Positions 22,957 to 36,100 of a stretch of DNA of 64,000 nt are shown piece by piece; the stretch's first letter is position 1, and every line of letters begins with the position of its first letter. The DNA is taken from positions 95,022,513 to 95,086,512 of the forward strand of contig CM051521.1 in NCBI GenBank assembly GCA_028015205.1. The letters are read 5' to 3'. The stretch is from Mytilisepta virgata (taxonomy: Eukaryota > Mollusca > Bivalvia > Mytilida > Mytilidae). The notes under the pieces are model-generated. The model did no database searches. It was not told where the DNA came from and worked only from the letters and a program-made list of their open reading frames with translations. The translations under genes and the position numbers were made by a program.

Positions 22957-24956
22957 TTTTAGCTCACCTGGCCGAAGGCCATGTGAGCTATTGCCATCAC
23001 TTGGCGTCCATCGTCGCCCGTCGTCGTCGTTAACAATTTTTCAAAACTCTTCTTCTCTGAAACTACTTGACCAATTGGAACCACACTTGGTATGAATGTT
23101 CTTTGGGGTATCCTGCATAGAACTGATGTGGGGATTTTTGATCCGTCGAAAAACATGGCCACTGTTACTAAAAATAGAACATAGGGGTCAAACAACAGTT
23201 TTTCGCAAATATCTCAAAAATCATTAGGTTGCGGCAAATTCTGGCAGGTTGAAAGTGTTCAGCATGATGAGAGCTACCTGTGTGCTGATTTTCGTGAAAA
23301 TCTGTCAACTGATGTTAGAGTTATTGCTCTTTTTTGACATTTTTGGCTTTTTTTATGTTATTATTTCAAAAATCTTCTCCTCTGAAACTACTTGACTAAT
23401 TAGAACCAAACTTGGTATGAATGTTCCTTGGGGTACCCTGCATAGAACTGATGTGGGGATTTTTGATTCGTCGCGAAACATGGCCACTGTTACTAAAAAT
23501 AGAACATAGGGGTTAAACAACATTTTTTCGCAAATATCTAAAAAATCATTAGGTTACGGCAAATTCTGGAAGATTGAAAGTGTTCAACATGATGAGAGCT
23601 ACCTGTATGCTGATTTTCGTGAAAATCTGTCAACTGATGTTAGAGTTATTGCCCTTTTTGACATTTTTGGCTTTTTATTATGTTATTATTTCAAAAATCT
23701 TCTCCTCTGAAACTACTAAATGGATTTGGATAAAAACTTAGCATGACTGTTCCTTAGGGTATCCTGCACAAAGTATATGCCTCCATTGTTGATCCGTCGA
23801 AAAACATGGCCACCGTTACTAAAAATAGAACATAGGGGTCAAACAACAGTGTTTCTCAAATATCTCAAAAATCATTAGGTTACGGCACATTCTGGCAGGT
23901 TGAAAGTGTTCAGCATGATGAGAGCTACCTGTGTGCTGATTTTCGTGAAAATCTGTCAACTGATGTTAGAGTTATAGCCCTTTTTGACATTTTTGGCTTT
24001 TTTTATGTTATTATTTCAAAAATCTTCTCCTCTGAAACTACTATTCAAAATCAAATGAAACTTGGTAAGATTGTTCCTTAGGGTATCCTGCAAAAAGTTA
24101 ATGCTTGGATTTTTGATTGGTCGAAAAACATGTCCGCCCTTACTAAAAATAGAACATAGGGGTCAAAATGGTGTTTTTTGCTATTTTTTCCTAAATTATA
24201 GAAAGAAAATGAAGATGAAAGCTACTTTCAAGGTAAACATGGTATCCCGAGTTGAATGGTGATGATGAAAGTTTGTTTCGGACGGCCATTTTTAAAATGG
24301 CTGCCATTTTCCCGCCATTTTTTACACTTGCTCGGATTTCAACAATATTTGGTTTTTAAAGTAAACATGGTATCCGTAGTGTATGGTGATGATGAGAATG
24401 TTGTATAACAATGATTAAACTTCATAATATGTGGGCTTTTAATTGCTATCACTTGGTGTCCGTCATCATTGTTGTTAACAAATTTTCAAACATCTTCTCC
24501 TCTGAAACTATTAGGGGGATTTGCATGAAACTCTACAAAATGACAGATGAGTTAAGCATGGTTTATTGGATAAAAACCAACAGCTTAGTCAATATGATCA
24601 AAGATCAAGCATAATAGAAAATAAAAAACCTTAACCCACAATTTTACCTAACTTCTTTCAAACATTTTTAAAACGAAGACAACCAAAAGATTTACACTTT
24701 TATTTGAAGATGAATTAAAGCTTGTATTTTGTATTGTGAATCATCAGATTGACCATGACTGTATCTTAATCAAGCGTAGGGAGAACTCATGCCCATTTCT
24801 TTCCAGAGGTTCTTGAAAGGCTTTTAAAGGTATTTTCAGCATTTTACATGACCTTTAATACTCAGTTTAATTTACAACAAACATTGATATATTAATTTAG
24901 TTTATAGTTCATTGTTTGCCAGGTGAGCGATTCAGGCTCTTGAGAGCCTCTTGTTA
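22957..24956 (+). mobile_element. AGCTCACC-family element, complete copy of 2.0 kb
   Basis: It runs from TTTTAGCTCACCTGGCCGAA to AGAGCCTCTTGTTA with both terminal stem-loops. The interior has four sub-repeats with 'AAAAATAGAACATAGGGG' and the 3' block 'CCCATTTCTTTCCAGAGGTT'. Confidence 0.85.
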
Positions 24957-25469
24957 AAATGCCCCCATCATTTCCGGTTTGCCTTCACATGTGGGTATCT
25001 GTTTCCTCTAAGTATTTGGCGATCTTCTACAAATTTAAAAAGAAGGGATGCTGACAATGTCAGAGAGATGCACTCCCTCCTCTAAACGATATTACATGTA
25101 CTTAACGCGTTTTCCAGGCCACCTTAAAATATTTACGTTATCCACTTGACCATACAAAGTAAGGTGTTCTCGAGGACAGGGAAAAATTGAGATGACACAA
25201 TAAAAAACTATGTCTAATTTCATGATCCTCATACATGACCATACATATCAAAAATGAGTTTCTTGACATTGGGGCATGCACAATGCACCATTGACAACAT
25301 TCCAACATTGTGTATTAATTTGCGTACGAGTCGGAGGCAGGCCTCGTTCGTAAAATCAGTATATGCTTGAATAAAGACCTATGCCACCTATATATGGTCA
25401 TATATTAATTCAAATTTGTATTAAAATCGATTGATCTGAAAAAAAAAGGTTGTTAAGGTGGGAGATGGA

Positions 25470-25590
25470 ACCAGAGGGGCGGGAGAAAGGAGAGAGGGGG
25501 TGGGAGAAAGGAGAGAGGGGGCGGGAGAAAGGAGACGAGGGGCGGGAGAAAGGAGAAAGGTACCCCCCTTTCCACCCCCTCATCTAGCGC
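25470..25590 (+). repeat. G-rich 21-bp minisatellite, right copy
   Basis: About four GGGGGCGGGAGAAAGGAGAGA-type units, the same as at 22660-22757, followed by CCTTTCCACCCCCTCATCTAG. That tail is the reverse complement of the sequence just before the left array (CTAGGAGGGGGTGGAAAGG). Confidence 0.85.
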
Positions 25591-26306
25591 ATTTTTACCT
25601 CAGAACTTTACAAATTGACGTTACGTTTAGTGATACCAACTAGAAAAATGTCGGGGTAAAGATTTTTGTTCTAGCAACCGATAGTGTGTAGTGTCGTCGT
25701 TTAAATAAAAAACAGGATAGCTTGAGGGGTCACAGGATGAAATTTATAAACTTGAATATTCCCGCTATTTTAACTGAAGGGAGCTAAGTCATACCGTACG
25801 GGTTAATATTTAGGTTGTTGCCGTTCTCAAGAATGTGGAAACTAGTGCCAAAAATCATGAAACGGTTACAAAATAGATTAAAAGGAACCATTTCAGGTAT
25901 CAAAGGACACAACTTAAAACTGTTTCCCGAAAAAGTAGAATCGTTCCACGACCAAATTGATTAGCAATGTGATAAAATCTGTGTTACAGTGCATTTCGTG
26001 CACAATAACCTCGATTATCGAGTATTTGAAGGGGAGGGATATTTTAGTGAACCAAGAATGTTTTATGAAGTATGCCACTTCTTCATGCGATCCGTGAAAA
26101 TCCCACAAAATGAGTGAAAGACATCATTCGGAATAACCTTAAATGACGGAAGGTCACAAAGATATACATGAAAAAAAGGGGGGGGGGGGTGTACAAATCG
26201 AATTCGTACCAAAATAGTCACAAAGAAATATTTATCTGTTTTCTTTAATTTTGAAAAAAATTAGCAACCATATTCCTACCCTCCCCTCTGCATCATATTT
26301 TCTCTA

Positions 26307-27527
26307 ATTTTTAGCTCATCAGAGCCGAAGTGTCATGTAAGCTATTGTCATCGCTTGGCGTCCGTCGTCCGTCAGCCACAATCCACATTTTAATCTTCAC
26401 CTCAGAAACCACTAGGTCAATTGGGACCAAACTTTGGTGGAATGGTCCTTGGGAGGGGTTCCCTTCCCAATTTATGTCCGATGGTCCCGACATCTGACCA
26501 AGATGGCCGCCATAGCGGAACTTAGTTTAACATAGGTCCCTATGGGAAATTCACATAAAAATTTTCTTGTCTGAAACTACTTGCCCAATTAATACCAAAC
26601 TGTGGTGGAATGGTCAAAATGTGGTCCTCTTTCAAAAGTGTGTCTGATGGCACCGACGTCCAACCAAGATGGCCGCCACATCCGAACCTAGTTTAACAAA
26701 GGACCCTATGGGAAATTCATTTAAAAAATATCTTGTGTGAAACTACTGAGCCAATTGCAACCAAACTTAGCAGCAATGGTCCTTAGATGGTCCTTTCTCA
26801 GAAGTGTGTCCGATGAACCGACCGATCAACCAAGATGGCCGCCAAAGCTGAACTGTTTAACATAAGACCCTATTGGAAATTCATTTAAAAATCTTCCTTG
26901 TCTGAAACAACTGAGCCAATTAGAACAAGACTTGGCAGCAATGGTCCTTAGATTGTCCTCTTTCAGAATTGTGTCGGATGACCTAGACTGTCAACCGAGA
27001 TGGCCGCCACAGCCGAACATAGTTTAACATTGCACCCTATGGAAAATTCATTAAAAAATCTTATTTTCTGAAACTACCGAGAGGTTGGAACCAAACTTAG
27101 CAGCAATGGTCCTTAGAAGGTCCTCTTTCAGAATTATGTCCGTTGACCCAAGGCCACCACAGCCGAACTTTTAACCCTGTGTTTGTTTGTTTGTTTGAGG
27201 TTTTACGCCGGTTTCAGCACATTTGGCTATTTCGCGGCGGGAAGTTTTTGTTTTTGGAGTAAGACGGAGTACCCGGAGAGAAACACGACCTCCGGTAGGA
27301 AAATTGGCAATCCTTGTCAATTAAGATCGGAGTCGAACACACCCCGCCACAGGTGAGATTAGAACTCGAAACCTCAGTGTTGACAGGCTAGTGATCATTA
27401 GTCATAGCGAACTACCTAGACCACTTCGCCACCGAGGCCCACCTTTAACCCTGTGAGAACTGTCGCTTTATGTTATAGGCAATGCACTATCTGGTGAGCG
27501 ATACAGGCTCTTGGGAGCCTCTGGTTA
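26307..27527 (+). mobile_element. AGCTCACC-family element (subfamily with GATGGCCGCCA), carrying a SINE
   Basis: Starts TTTTTAGCTCATCAGAGCCG and ends GGTGAGCGATACAGGCTCTT...CTCTGGTTA. The interior is five sub-repeats of about 190 bp ('CCAAGATGGCCGCCA...AGTTTAACATAGGACCCTAT' type). A SINE is inserted at 27179-27440. The unit-2 partner is 54444-55577. Confidence 0.8.
27179..27440 (-). mobile_element. tRNA-derived SINE, full length, reverse orientation
   Basis: The reverse strand reads GGCCTCGGTGGCGAAGTGGT (tRNA head), B box, 'GGCGGGGTGTGTTCGACTCC', '...CGGAGGTCGTGTTTCTCTCC' and a tail 'GCTGAAACCGGCGTAAAACC', ending in (CAAA)n. Confidence 0.8.
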
Positions 27528-27529
27528 TT

Positions 27530-28060
27530 GTATACCATTACTTAAATGACATAAAATCCGCTTTGCAGGTTTAAGTAACTTTAGGAGACATACATGTAAT
27601 ACATATATTTGAAATCTGCTGTGTGAAACAGAACAATTATTAACTGATAGTCTTCTGGAGTATAAGAGAATGACATGCTAGGGTTTTTTGTGGGTTCACC
27701 TTACGAAAGAATTTGTTTTGGTGTCGCCTAAACTTTGTTTAACATTAGGTGGATTCTTTATCTTTGGGTATGAATACTTGTCTTATGTTTGTTACCGGGT
27801 TTGCTTTATTGGCCTGGTTTCTGTATTTTGGAATTCTATTCATTTGAGTTCACATTGCAAGATTTGCGCAATGTTCTGATTCTCTTTAGTTTGATATTTA
27901 ATTTTTCCTCCTTTGATTGAGTTTGTTGTAGTTGTTTGCTGTGTTATAACGAGTTCGCCTTGTCTTAGGCTTTTAGTAATGTGGAATTTTCCAGCTTTCT
28001 TATTGCAAGTTACCAAGCACAGAAATATACTCTTATACCTAAAGAATTGTATTTATTAAC
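27530..28060. other. Duplicated non-coding stretch upstream of the methyltransferase exon
   Basis: Present in both units (55580-56140). Short frames such as 27688-27879 are open in both copies, but their ATG or splice context is weak and no motif is recognised. It may hold the promoter and 5' exon of the methyltransferase gene, which I could not identify. Confidence 0.3.
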
Positions 28061-28063
28061 TGG

Positions 28064-28302
28064 GGCCTCGGTGGTCGAGTGATCTACGTAGTTTGTCACT
28101 ACTATTAATGTTCACTAGCCTGTCAACACTGAGTTTGTGAGTTCGAATCTCACCTGTGGCGGGGTGTGTTCGACTCTGATCTTAATTCACAATTATTGCC
28201 AATTTTCCTACCGAAGGCAGGTGGTTCTCTCCAGGTACTCCAGCTTCTTCCGCCAAATAGCCAAATGTGCTGAAAACGGCGTAAAACCACAACTGAACAA
28301 AC
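28064..28302 (+). mobile_element. tRNA-derived SINE, full length
   Basis: Starts GGCCTCGGTGGTCGAGTGAT (A box), B box GAGTTCGAATCTC, then 'GGCGGGGTGTGTTCGACTC' and a tail 'AAATGTGCTGAAAACGGCGT'. In unit 2 the same insertion (56141-56239) has lost its middle. Confidence 0.85.
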
Positions 28303-28682
28303 ATAAATATTTTATTAACTTGTGTAAAGTCGGCAAGATTTTTCATGGTATTTTAAGACCATTGACCACTTTGAATACAGTTTTGAAGACATATACCTTT
28401 CTCCAGCTTCATATTATATTTTTAATGGGACTTTATATTGCTATAGGGCTTAAGTTTAGTTTATTATATATATTTTTTTATTCTTTTAGTTACGCATGTG
28501 TTTTTGTGGCGTTTGTTTGTTGTGTTCCATTCTCCTGACCTTGTCTTTCCTTTGACGTCGAATCTGTGGACTTTTCCCGCTGTTTTGTCGCTTCTGTATT
28601 TTTTTGCCGATATATGTACATGTACAAATGTAAAGTTAACTGAATGTAAGAAAACTTGCCTTATCTCTGGTTTTTATTTTAG

Positions 28683-29323
28683 ACCAATGTCTGAGTCATC
28701 GAGAGTTTTGGAAGAACAGATATAATAAACAAAGAGTGGATTTTGATTGGTTAACAGATCCTGCAACAACGGTTGAGTCAGTATTACCATATCTATGTAA
28801 GACAGAAAACCATGACGTTATTAATGTTATGGATCTTGGCTGTGGCACTTCATTGTTTTCATGTAAACTGTTTGAAAATCTTATAGAAAAGACGAACTTA
28901 TTTTGCTTTGACTATGTTTTAGATTCACTTCACTTTCAAAGACATCTTTCAAATAGTTCAAGTGCTCGTGTGAATCCAGAAAATGAACGTTTGTGTCGAT
29001 TTCATTTTGTTTGTGGTGATGCAGAGCAACTTCCTTTTAGAAATGAAATGATGCATTTAATTGTTGATAAAGGCACCACGGACTCTCTTCTTAAGGACAA
29101 AATCAATGGAAGGAAACGGACTTCATCAGTTCTTGTAGAAATATTCCGAGTATTAGCTCCGAATGGATGTCTATTACAGTTTACTGATGAGGATCCAGAC
29201 GTTAGAATTCCATTTCTCGAGGAAGCTTTATTAACCCAAAATATTTCAGTTAATTTTAAAACTTTACAAGGTGACACTGAAAACATGGAATATTTTATGT
29301 ATAGAGTTTTAAAAAATAAATAA
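28683..29323 (+). CDS. CSKMT: CSKMT/METTL12-like methyltransferase, terminal exon
   Basis: The exon opens after TTTTTATTTTAG with two bases of a split codon and reads open for 212 codons to TAA. Early 'EFWKNRY' and 'FDW' match the start of the METTL12 fold. 'VMDLGCGTS' is SAM-binding motif I, 'CGDAEQLPF' the acidic motif, 'DKGTTDS' the METTL12-type DKGTWD motif, and 'LLQFTDEDPDVRIPFLE' corresponds to human LIQFSDEDPDVRLPCLE. CSKMT is a mitochondrial enzyme that methylates a lysine of citrate synthase. The frame starting with GTG at 28736 is not a real start; translation must begin in an upstream exon with the mitochondrial targeting peptide, which I did not find. A copy with a stop lies in unit 2. 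Confidence 0.8.
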
Positions 29324-29483
29324 CGTTCTGAGAGCATTTCATATTCATGACCCCATTCCGGCTTACGAACACAGTATGTAAAGTTTAGGATATCTTATTT
29401 ATTATATCAATATCAAAAGTCGTTTCGAAAAAATATGTTTAAAGAAAAACAGATTTGTAATCCGAGGACATTAACTCTACCAA

Positions 29484-29489
29484 AATAAA
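29484..29489 (+). terminator. Poly(A) signal after the methyltransferase exon
   Basis: AATAAA, 160 bases after the stop codon; conserved in unit 2. Confidence 0.35.
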
Positions 29490-29578
29490 CTGGAAGAAAA
29501 TTCTAAATTGGTCTGCACCTTAATTCCCTGCCCTAATATTAAAATTGGTTTTGAAAAAGGTGCAAAAATTTTCAAGTG

Positions 29579-30040
29579 TTTTTTTAACTCACCTGACCTA
29601 AATTGTCATGTACACTATTGCCATCTCTTTTAGTCCGTCGTCCGTCCGTCAATATTTCACATTTTGAACTTCTAGAGAACCTGTGAATAGACTGAAACGA
29701 AACATGGCACAAATGTTCCTTACAAGGTGCTGACCAAGTGTTCTTACTTTGGTGCCGATCAGTCATCCAACATGGCTGACAGCGGGGCACTTAGTTTAAC
29801 ATAGAACCCTATGGGAAATACATACAAAAATCTTCTAGAGAACCGCTGAATGGATTGAAACAAAACATGGCATGAATGTTCTTTATTAGGTACCGATCCG
29901 TCATCCAATGTGGCCGCCAGGGGAGGGGGAGGGCTTAGTTTAACACAGGACTCTATGGGAATTACATGCAAACGGATTCTTCTTGAAAATTTGAGAAACA
30001 ATTCACACTGAATTCAAAATATCATGATTTTACCCCGGGT
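29579..30040 (+). mobile_element. AGCTCACC-family element, 3' end deleted
   Basis: Starts TTTTTTTAACTCACCTGACC; the sub-repeats carry 'GGTGCTGACC...GTCATCCAACATGGC'. It runs out at 'TTTTGCCATGAGC' (30067-30072). In unit 2 the same element continues for about 650 bases to a recognisable 3' end (58733), so unit 1 has a deletion. Confidence 0.65.
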
Positions 30041-30267
30041 ATGCCCTTAATGTCAAATATTTTGCCATGAGCTTTATGCTGTTCAGCCAATCAAAATACA
30101 GTATTCAAATAAAATTAAATTATAAATAAATGTATGAATAGATAAAAATTAAAGAGCCCGTGTTATTTCTGAATTAAATTCCCCAAGCATTCACCTGTGA
30201 AAATTATTCTGATTAATGTTGAAATAAGTATATATAAAGTGCATTGAAATTGAAATTGAGAACGTAT

Positions 30268-30520
30268 ATTGTTACGACCGAGTGGATGTCTGTGGTTGTG
30301 AAGTCCACCTCAGTTGCTAGTATTTTAACACCGACAAGAATTTACACTTTAAATATACTTTAATAGAATTGTTTTGAAACCATGGAGTATCTTCTTCGGG
30401 TATAAATGTTTTGGGGTTTAAGTTTTATGGTCGGTTTGAATTTGCTATACAACTTTCGACTTTCCACATTTCGGCTTTTTGCGCTACTGATGGAACATAA
30501 TTTGTTGGAGTAGACATTTA
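30268..30520 (+). repeat. Dispersed repeat ('CTCAGTTGCTAGTATT' family)
   Basis: Contains CCTCAGTTGCTAGTATTTTAACACCGAC and, 200 bp on, 'TTTTTGCGCTACTGATGGA' in part. The same order is seen at 52260-52480 ('CTCAGTTGCTAGTATTTCAA...CACAACTGATGAGTC') and in unit 2 at 59370-59615. This fits a very common mussel/oyster repeat ending in 'CTGATGAGTC'. Confidence 0.5.
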
Positions 30521-30848
30521 GAGTTCATCAAAATGAGTATCAGGATATGAAATGGCATCGCTTGTCACATGCCATCTGAAAATTTTATGAAAACAGTATT
30601 CAAAATAACGAAAATGACATTGCGACTATCTCAATTTTAGGCTGTAGATTTTTTAAAACTATACATTTTATCAGTCATCAATGCAAAGCGGACGTCCGTA
30701 TTGACTATTGAGTATTTCTGAATTGGATGAGTTAAGTGTTGTGCTTAATTAATGATATCTGTATTAGCCTTATTATCGGTCCTCGACGAGATAGGTTGGC
30801 CAGAGGCTACATATAGCAAGCCTCCCAACAATAACAAACGAATAATAT

Positions 30849-32379
30849 TGTTATAGAAGGGCGAGTGCTGGTTATGGCTACTTCGGTGACTGACATGGAC
30901 AAATACTAGAAGCTGGCTGTTCAATAATATATTGATGAATTTCTCTTTTCATATATTCATAATTAAAATTACAGCAGTGTTTCTGGATCATTGCTAATAA
31001 CAGATCAATAAAGAAATTCTAATCGGATGCTGCCCTTCCGTATTCATAATAAATTCTCCGAAACTTAAACATAGGGGCGTCAGCGTGGTGGGAGATCGTA
31101 TCCTTTATATTTCTGTATTAAATATTCTTTATGGTAAATAAATCTTGCATTTAATCTTAAAAACATTGGCTAAAATTGTTCTGTTTATAATTTGTCTTTA
31201 CCGGAAATAAATAATCGCCATTTTACAGTTGAAACTCAGATGAAATACCAAAGAAAAGCTCTATTATAAAGCTACTTAGATTATGAAAGTTATTGTTCAT
31301 AATTATTTCAGGAAAATTAATATTGATTTCATCTCTCTTGAATATTGCGGAATGTACCTATATACAATTCTGGCTTAAGTTTTTAAGTTTGGCGACGTAG
31401 TTTTTTTTGGCTAGGAACTAATACTTTGCTTCTGTAGTCTACCCGTCGGGTATGAGATACGATCTGCCATCATTCTGATTTGCGCTCCTTATATAGGCAG
31501 TGCCAGCCAATCAGCACTTGTCCTGCTGGCTGACAGGTGCCAGACAGATTCCTACTTGGCTGACAACACTAAAAATTTCATAAAAATTACATATCTTCTC
31601 ATAATTCCCTTGTCAGCCGGGGTCAAAAACTATTAAAATTTACCAAAAAGTTTAATTTCCAATTTTCGTGGTTTTCTTACTTTTCATACATAGACTGACA
31701 AACCTACTTTTCACTTGGTTGCTATGAGCGCCATGAAGTCATACGATTCCTACATGCAAAAATATAGTCCCTATCTTCATACAAGCTCGATTAAAGTATA
31801 CCGCGTGTATGATGATAAAAACAATTCTGGAAGCCCAGCTGACTTAACCAACATCTTATAATAGTTAAATCATTATGATAAGCTTCTTAAAGACAAAAAT
31901 AGCTCGACGATAAAAAACGGAAGTTACTGCCAAAATGAAAATAAAATGAAGTTCAAAGTTGCATAAGAATGGAATTTTATCAATTTCTCTATCAAATATG
32001 AACGGAATCTTATGCCACGAAAGCAATAGGTAACTGAACGTTATGAAAACGAATGTTTAACCTTAGAATTCATGAGACTTCCAAAATATTACAAAAATTG
32101 AACTCAAAGTGGCAGTTTCCAAGTTTGAAAATTTAGCGCTATGAAACTTCTTCTATCTTTAACCATACGTGATTTAAATACCAAAATGCTGAATATTTGA
32201 CAAAGCATTGTGCTTCTATAATTATGCTAAAATTCGGCTATCTCTATGTAGGTTTCCATAAATATAAAATGCAAATAAAAAAATAGAAAAATAGAACTTG
32301 GAAGCAATTGTGTTAAATATTAATTAACACTTTACACTAAAAAAATGCCAAAGGAGGGTCCATTGACCCGGATATAACA
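30849..32379 (-). mobile_element. LTR-like insertion of 1531 bp, only in unit 1
   Basis: The element begins TGTTATAG and ends TATAACA, i.e. TG...CA with a 7-bp inverted terminus. It is flanked by ATAT at 30845-30848 and 32380-32383. Unit 2 has the uninterrupted site (AATAATATCATAGTAC near 59965). Length, TG...CA ends and 4-bp target duplication fit a solo LTR. A TATATAAGG on the minus strand near 31490 suggests reverse orientation. No coding capacity was seen. A DNA element with short TIRs is the alternative. Confidence 0.6.
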
Positions 32380-33126
32380 ATATCATAGTACACAAGTGGT
32401 GAATTAAACAAGGAAGGAAATGGTCATATGTAGGACTCAAAATGTTCTGTTCTCCGAGACAAACTTATCTGCAAATGTAAGTTCTGAGTAGGTGTCTGTC
32501 CTTATTACTTGTATTTATATATTGCAAGTAATTTGTATTTATATGAAACTATTTAAACGAAAGAAAGCTTTATTGATGGCTTTTATCTGGGTAAAGACGC
32601 TTTTACCAAACTAAGGTAAGAAATCATATAGACAATGATGTAATTATGCCATTTTATGTTATTGCTCTCCTTTTGGAATTTTCGGCTTTACAAAGTTGTG
32701 GTCACTGAAAAGCGTTTTCCAATAAATAAGCTCAGCATTTGACCACTATCCACCGCGTTGGCATTAGTACGATTCCAAGATGTACATATATATACTTGTT
32801 AAAATTGTAAGTTGATAAAGGATGCAATTCTATTAGAATTAATTTTGTACAAACTTCAGATAAAAAGTATTTCTGGTTAAATTGCCTTTCGATTGTTTTT
32901 GAATTTATTGCTTATATGTACAATACTATGATAATTTTTAGCGTTCCGAGGTTTTGACCAGAAACGCACCTTGTAAATGTTAATTCAGACTTGTCTTTGT
33001 ACGGAATAAATTCGGTGTCTGAGTCTGTTAAACATGAAATAAAGCAAAACAAGCAAGAACCGCGACAAATTGTAAAATGGACAACTAATTTGTCAATCAT
33101 ATTTCGAATTATTTCTCAGAATCCAG

Positions 33127-33199
33127 ATGCTAGTTCTTTTGGTAATTATGGTTATGGCGTTACAAGTGCCAGCTTTAACTGAAAGGAAAATTATAAAAG
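33127..33199 (+). CDS. Receptor exon 1: signal peptide
   Basis: ATG at 33127 opens MLVLLVIMVMALQVPALTE, a typical secretory signal. The exon ends AAAAG|GTAAAT, phase 1. The unit-2 copy (60921) keeps frame, donor and hydrophobicity, which supports this frame over the overlapping one. Confidence 0.7.
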
Positions 33200-36100
33200 G
33201 TAAATGTTAAACACATTTATAAATATTCATCAGTTCTCGTTTTTAATAGCAACATGTATCGTTTGTCTCGTGAGAAACCATCAAAAGTCTACTGAGAATG
33301 ATTCTTTTTATATGACTTCTTGTTGTATACCCTTTTTAGCTCAACTGGCCGGCAACATTAGTTATAGCCATCACACTGTCCGTCGTCGTCGTAAATAAAA
33401 AGTTACTTTATGACATTTCCTCTGAAACCACTGGGCCAAATTGGGACCAAGCTTAGGTGGAATGGTCCTTGAGTAGCCCCATTCCAAAAGTATTTCTGGA
33501 ACCCCCGACTTCTTTCCGGCATGACTGTTGTTACTAAAAATGAATAAAAGGAAGTGAATTTTAAAAATCTTTGTCTATGAAACAACATGGACAGATGGAA
33601 TCAAATTTGGCAACAATGGTAGATAGGTGGTTTTCTTTCAGATCTGTGTCTGATGACCCGCGCTGTTTACCAAAATCACTGCCGCAGTCGAGCTCAATTA
33701 AACAGAAGAACCTATGGGAAAATTCATGAAAACAATGTTCTTGTCTGAAACACTTGGCTAATTGGATATAAACGTAGACACAATGTCCTTAGATGGTCGT
33801 CTTCAGAGTTGTGTCAGATTACCTGAACATTTGACTAAGGTAGCCTCCACAGTCGCAATTAGTTTAATACAGGACCCTTTTGAAATTTTATTTGAAAATC
33901 GTCCTGCCTGAAACCACTAGGCTATTTTGAACCAGTCTTGGCAGTAACGGTCCTTAGATGATCCTCTTTCAGATTTGTGTCCGAAAAATCGGACGATCAA
34001 CTAAAATGGCCGCCACAGCCGAACTTAGATAAACATAGGACCTATGGGAAAATTCATTTAAAACTCATCTTCTTGTCTGAGACCATTTTGTCAATTTGAA
34101 CCAGACTTGGCAGGAGTGGTCCTAAACGGTCCTTTTAAAGAATTATGTCTGATAACCCGGACTTTCAATAAAAATGGCATCTTCCAAATCGAACTTAGTT
34201 TTAGATAGAACCCTGTGGGAAAATTCCTTTAAACTATTCTTGTCTGAAACCACCTGGCCATTTGGAACCAGACTTGCAGCAATAGTCCTTTTGGAATTAT
34301 GTCCTATAACTATGATTTTCAACTGATAAGTCGACTCCAAACCGAACTTATTTTAACATACGACCCTAAGGGAAAATTCATTTAAAAATCTTCTTGCATA
34401 TCTAAATCACTTGACTTGTTGGAACTAATCTTGGCAGCAATGGTCCTTAGGTGTTCCCCTTTCAACATTGTGTCTAATGACCTGGATCCAAGATGGGGCC
34501 CACAGCAGAATTTAGTTTAACCCCATAAAAAACTCATTTACGAATCGTCTTGCGTGAAACCACAGAGTCAGACAGAACTAAACATCGCAGCATGGGTCAT
34601 GAGGTGGTCGTTTTTTTAAACCTGTATCCGATGACCTGGACTGTCAACTAAGACGGCCACCACAGTCAACGGTAGTTTAATATAGGTCCTGATAAAATCA
34701 TTTCAATATCTTCTCGTCTCAAACCAACTTGGACCCAAGTTGGCAGCAATGGTCTTTAGTTGGTCCTTTATCAGAATTGTGACTGCTAACCAAGATATCA
34801 ACTATAGCGGACCTTCTATTAACATAGGGACATACGGAAAATGAACTTTATAACTTACCTGGTCAGGTATTGTCCTTAGGTGGTACTCTTTCAGAATTTT
34901 CTGATAAACAAGACTGCCGAGATCCTTTTTCATAATTGTGTCTTGTGATTCTGACACCCTTACAAGATGGCTCCCTGAACAAAGAACCAATGTAGACAAT
35001 TCACCTAAAAATGTACCTTGAAACTACTGACCCCAATAGCAAATCTAGAAGCCTTTCAGTTACTGCTTTTATGGCCGGTGATTGGCAAATTGAATCAAGG
35101 TGATCGATACAGGCTCCTAGGAGCCTCTAGTTAACATTTTGTAATTATTAGAAAGCTTAAGCTTAATGACATTTTAAAATTCTAATTTAGCTTTGTAAAG
35201 TTTGATTTATATTTTTATACGGAAGAATGAATCGGACGCGTAGTTTATACTAAATACGGAAATTTATCATTTTAGATATACCGGATATTGTTAAATGTGT
35301 TAGTAGTTTTATGTCCGCACATCGAACGAATTTTGGATTTTATTTGTAATTGAATTGTTCGCCAGAATGCTTCTTTTAAGCTCACCTGGCCATGTGAGCT
35401 TTTGTCATCACTTGGCGTACGTCGTCCGTCTGTAAACTTTTACATTTTGATCTTCTCCTCTGAAAACCAAATAAACTGGAACTTAGTATGAAGCATCTAC
35501 ATAAGGACCTTTATAAAGTTTGCATATTTCTTCCCCGTTGGACAGCTAATATGGCTGCCATGATGAATTTTTATTTCTGATTGGACAAATTTTAAAAATC
35601 GTCTCCTCTGAAACCCCAAATGAGCTGAAACTTGGTATGAAGCATCTATGGAAGGACTTTTATTACATTTTTCACTTGAAATAAAATGGATTGATTGTGG
35701 AACTGTCAGGTGAGCTATACAGGCTCAATTCTCTTGACCCTCTTGGTTTTTTGTTTTTTATTGTTTTAGCAAATTTATTTTTATATGACAGTGTTACTTT
35801 AGCCCTTTAGATTTACATATACTTGTTATATGCATTAGTGAATGCACCATTTAAAAGACATTAACAAGTAACATTAACTTAACACTTTCCAGTTCCATGG
35901 CAGGAAGCAAATAGAACGTGTAAACTGCTAACTTTAGAAGAAGTTGTAGAAAGACAATACTTTGACAACAATCTCGTCAGCAAGTTGCCAGTTTGGCTGG
36001 AATCCAAAGTGTTGTTGTCAGACTGGGCGTCTTTTATTGTATATATAATTTAGAGAATGTTTATGAAAACTAACCCGTGTATAATACATGTACATTGTCG

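Noticed and set aside
28137..28538. 133-codon frame upstream of the methyltransferase exon
   Set aside because: Begins inside a SINE, and the unit-2 version differs by an internal SINE deletion; no domain seen. The same applies to the 198-codon frame at 55984-56580.
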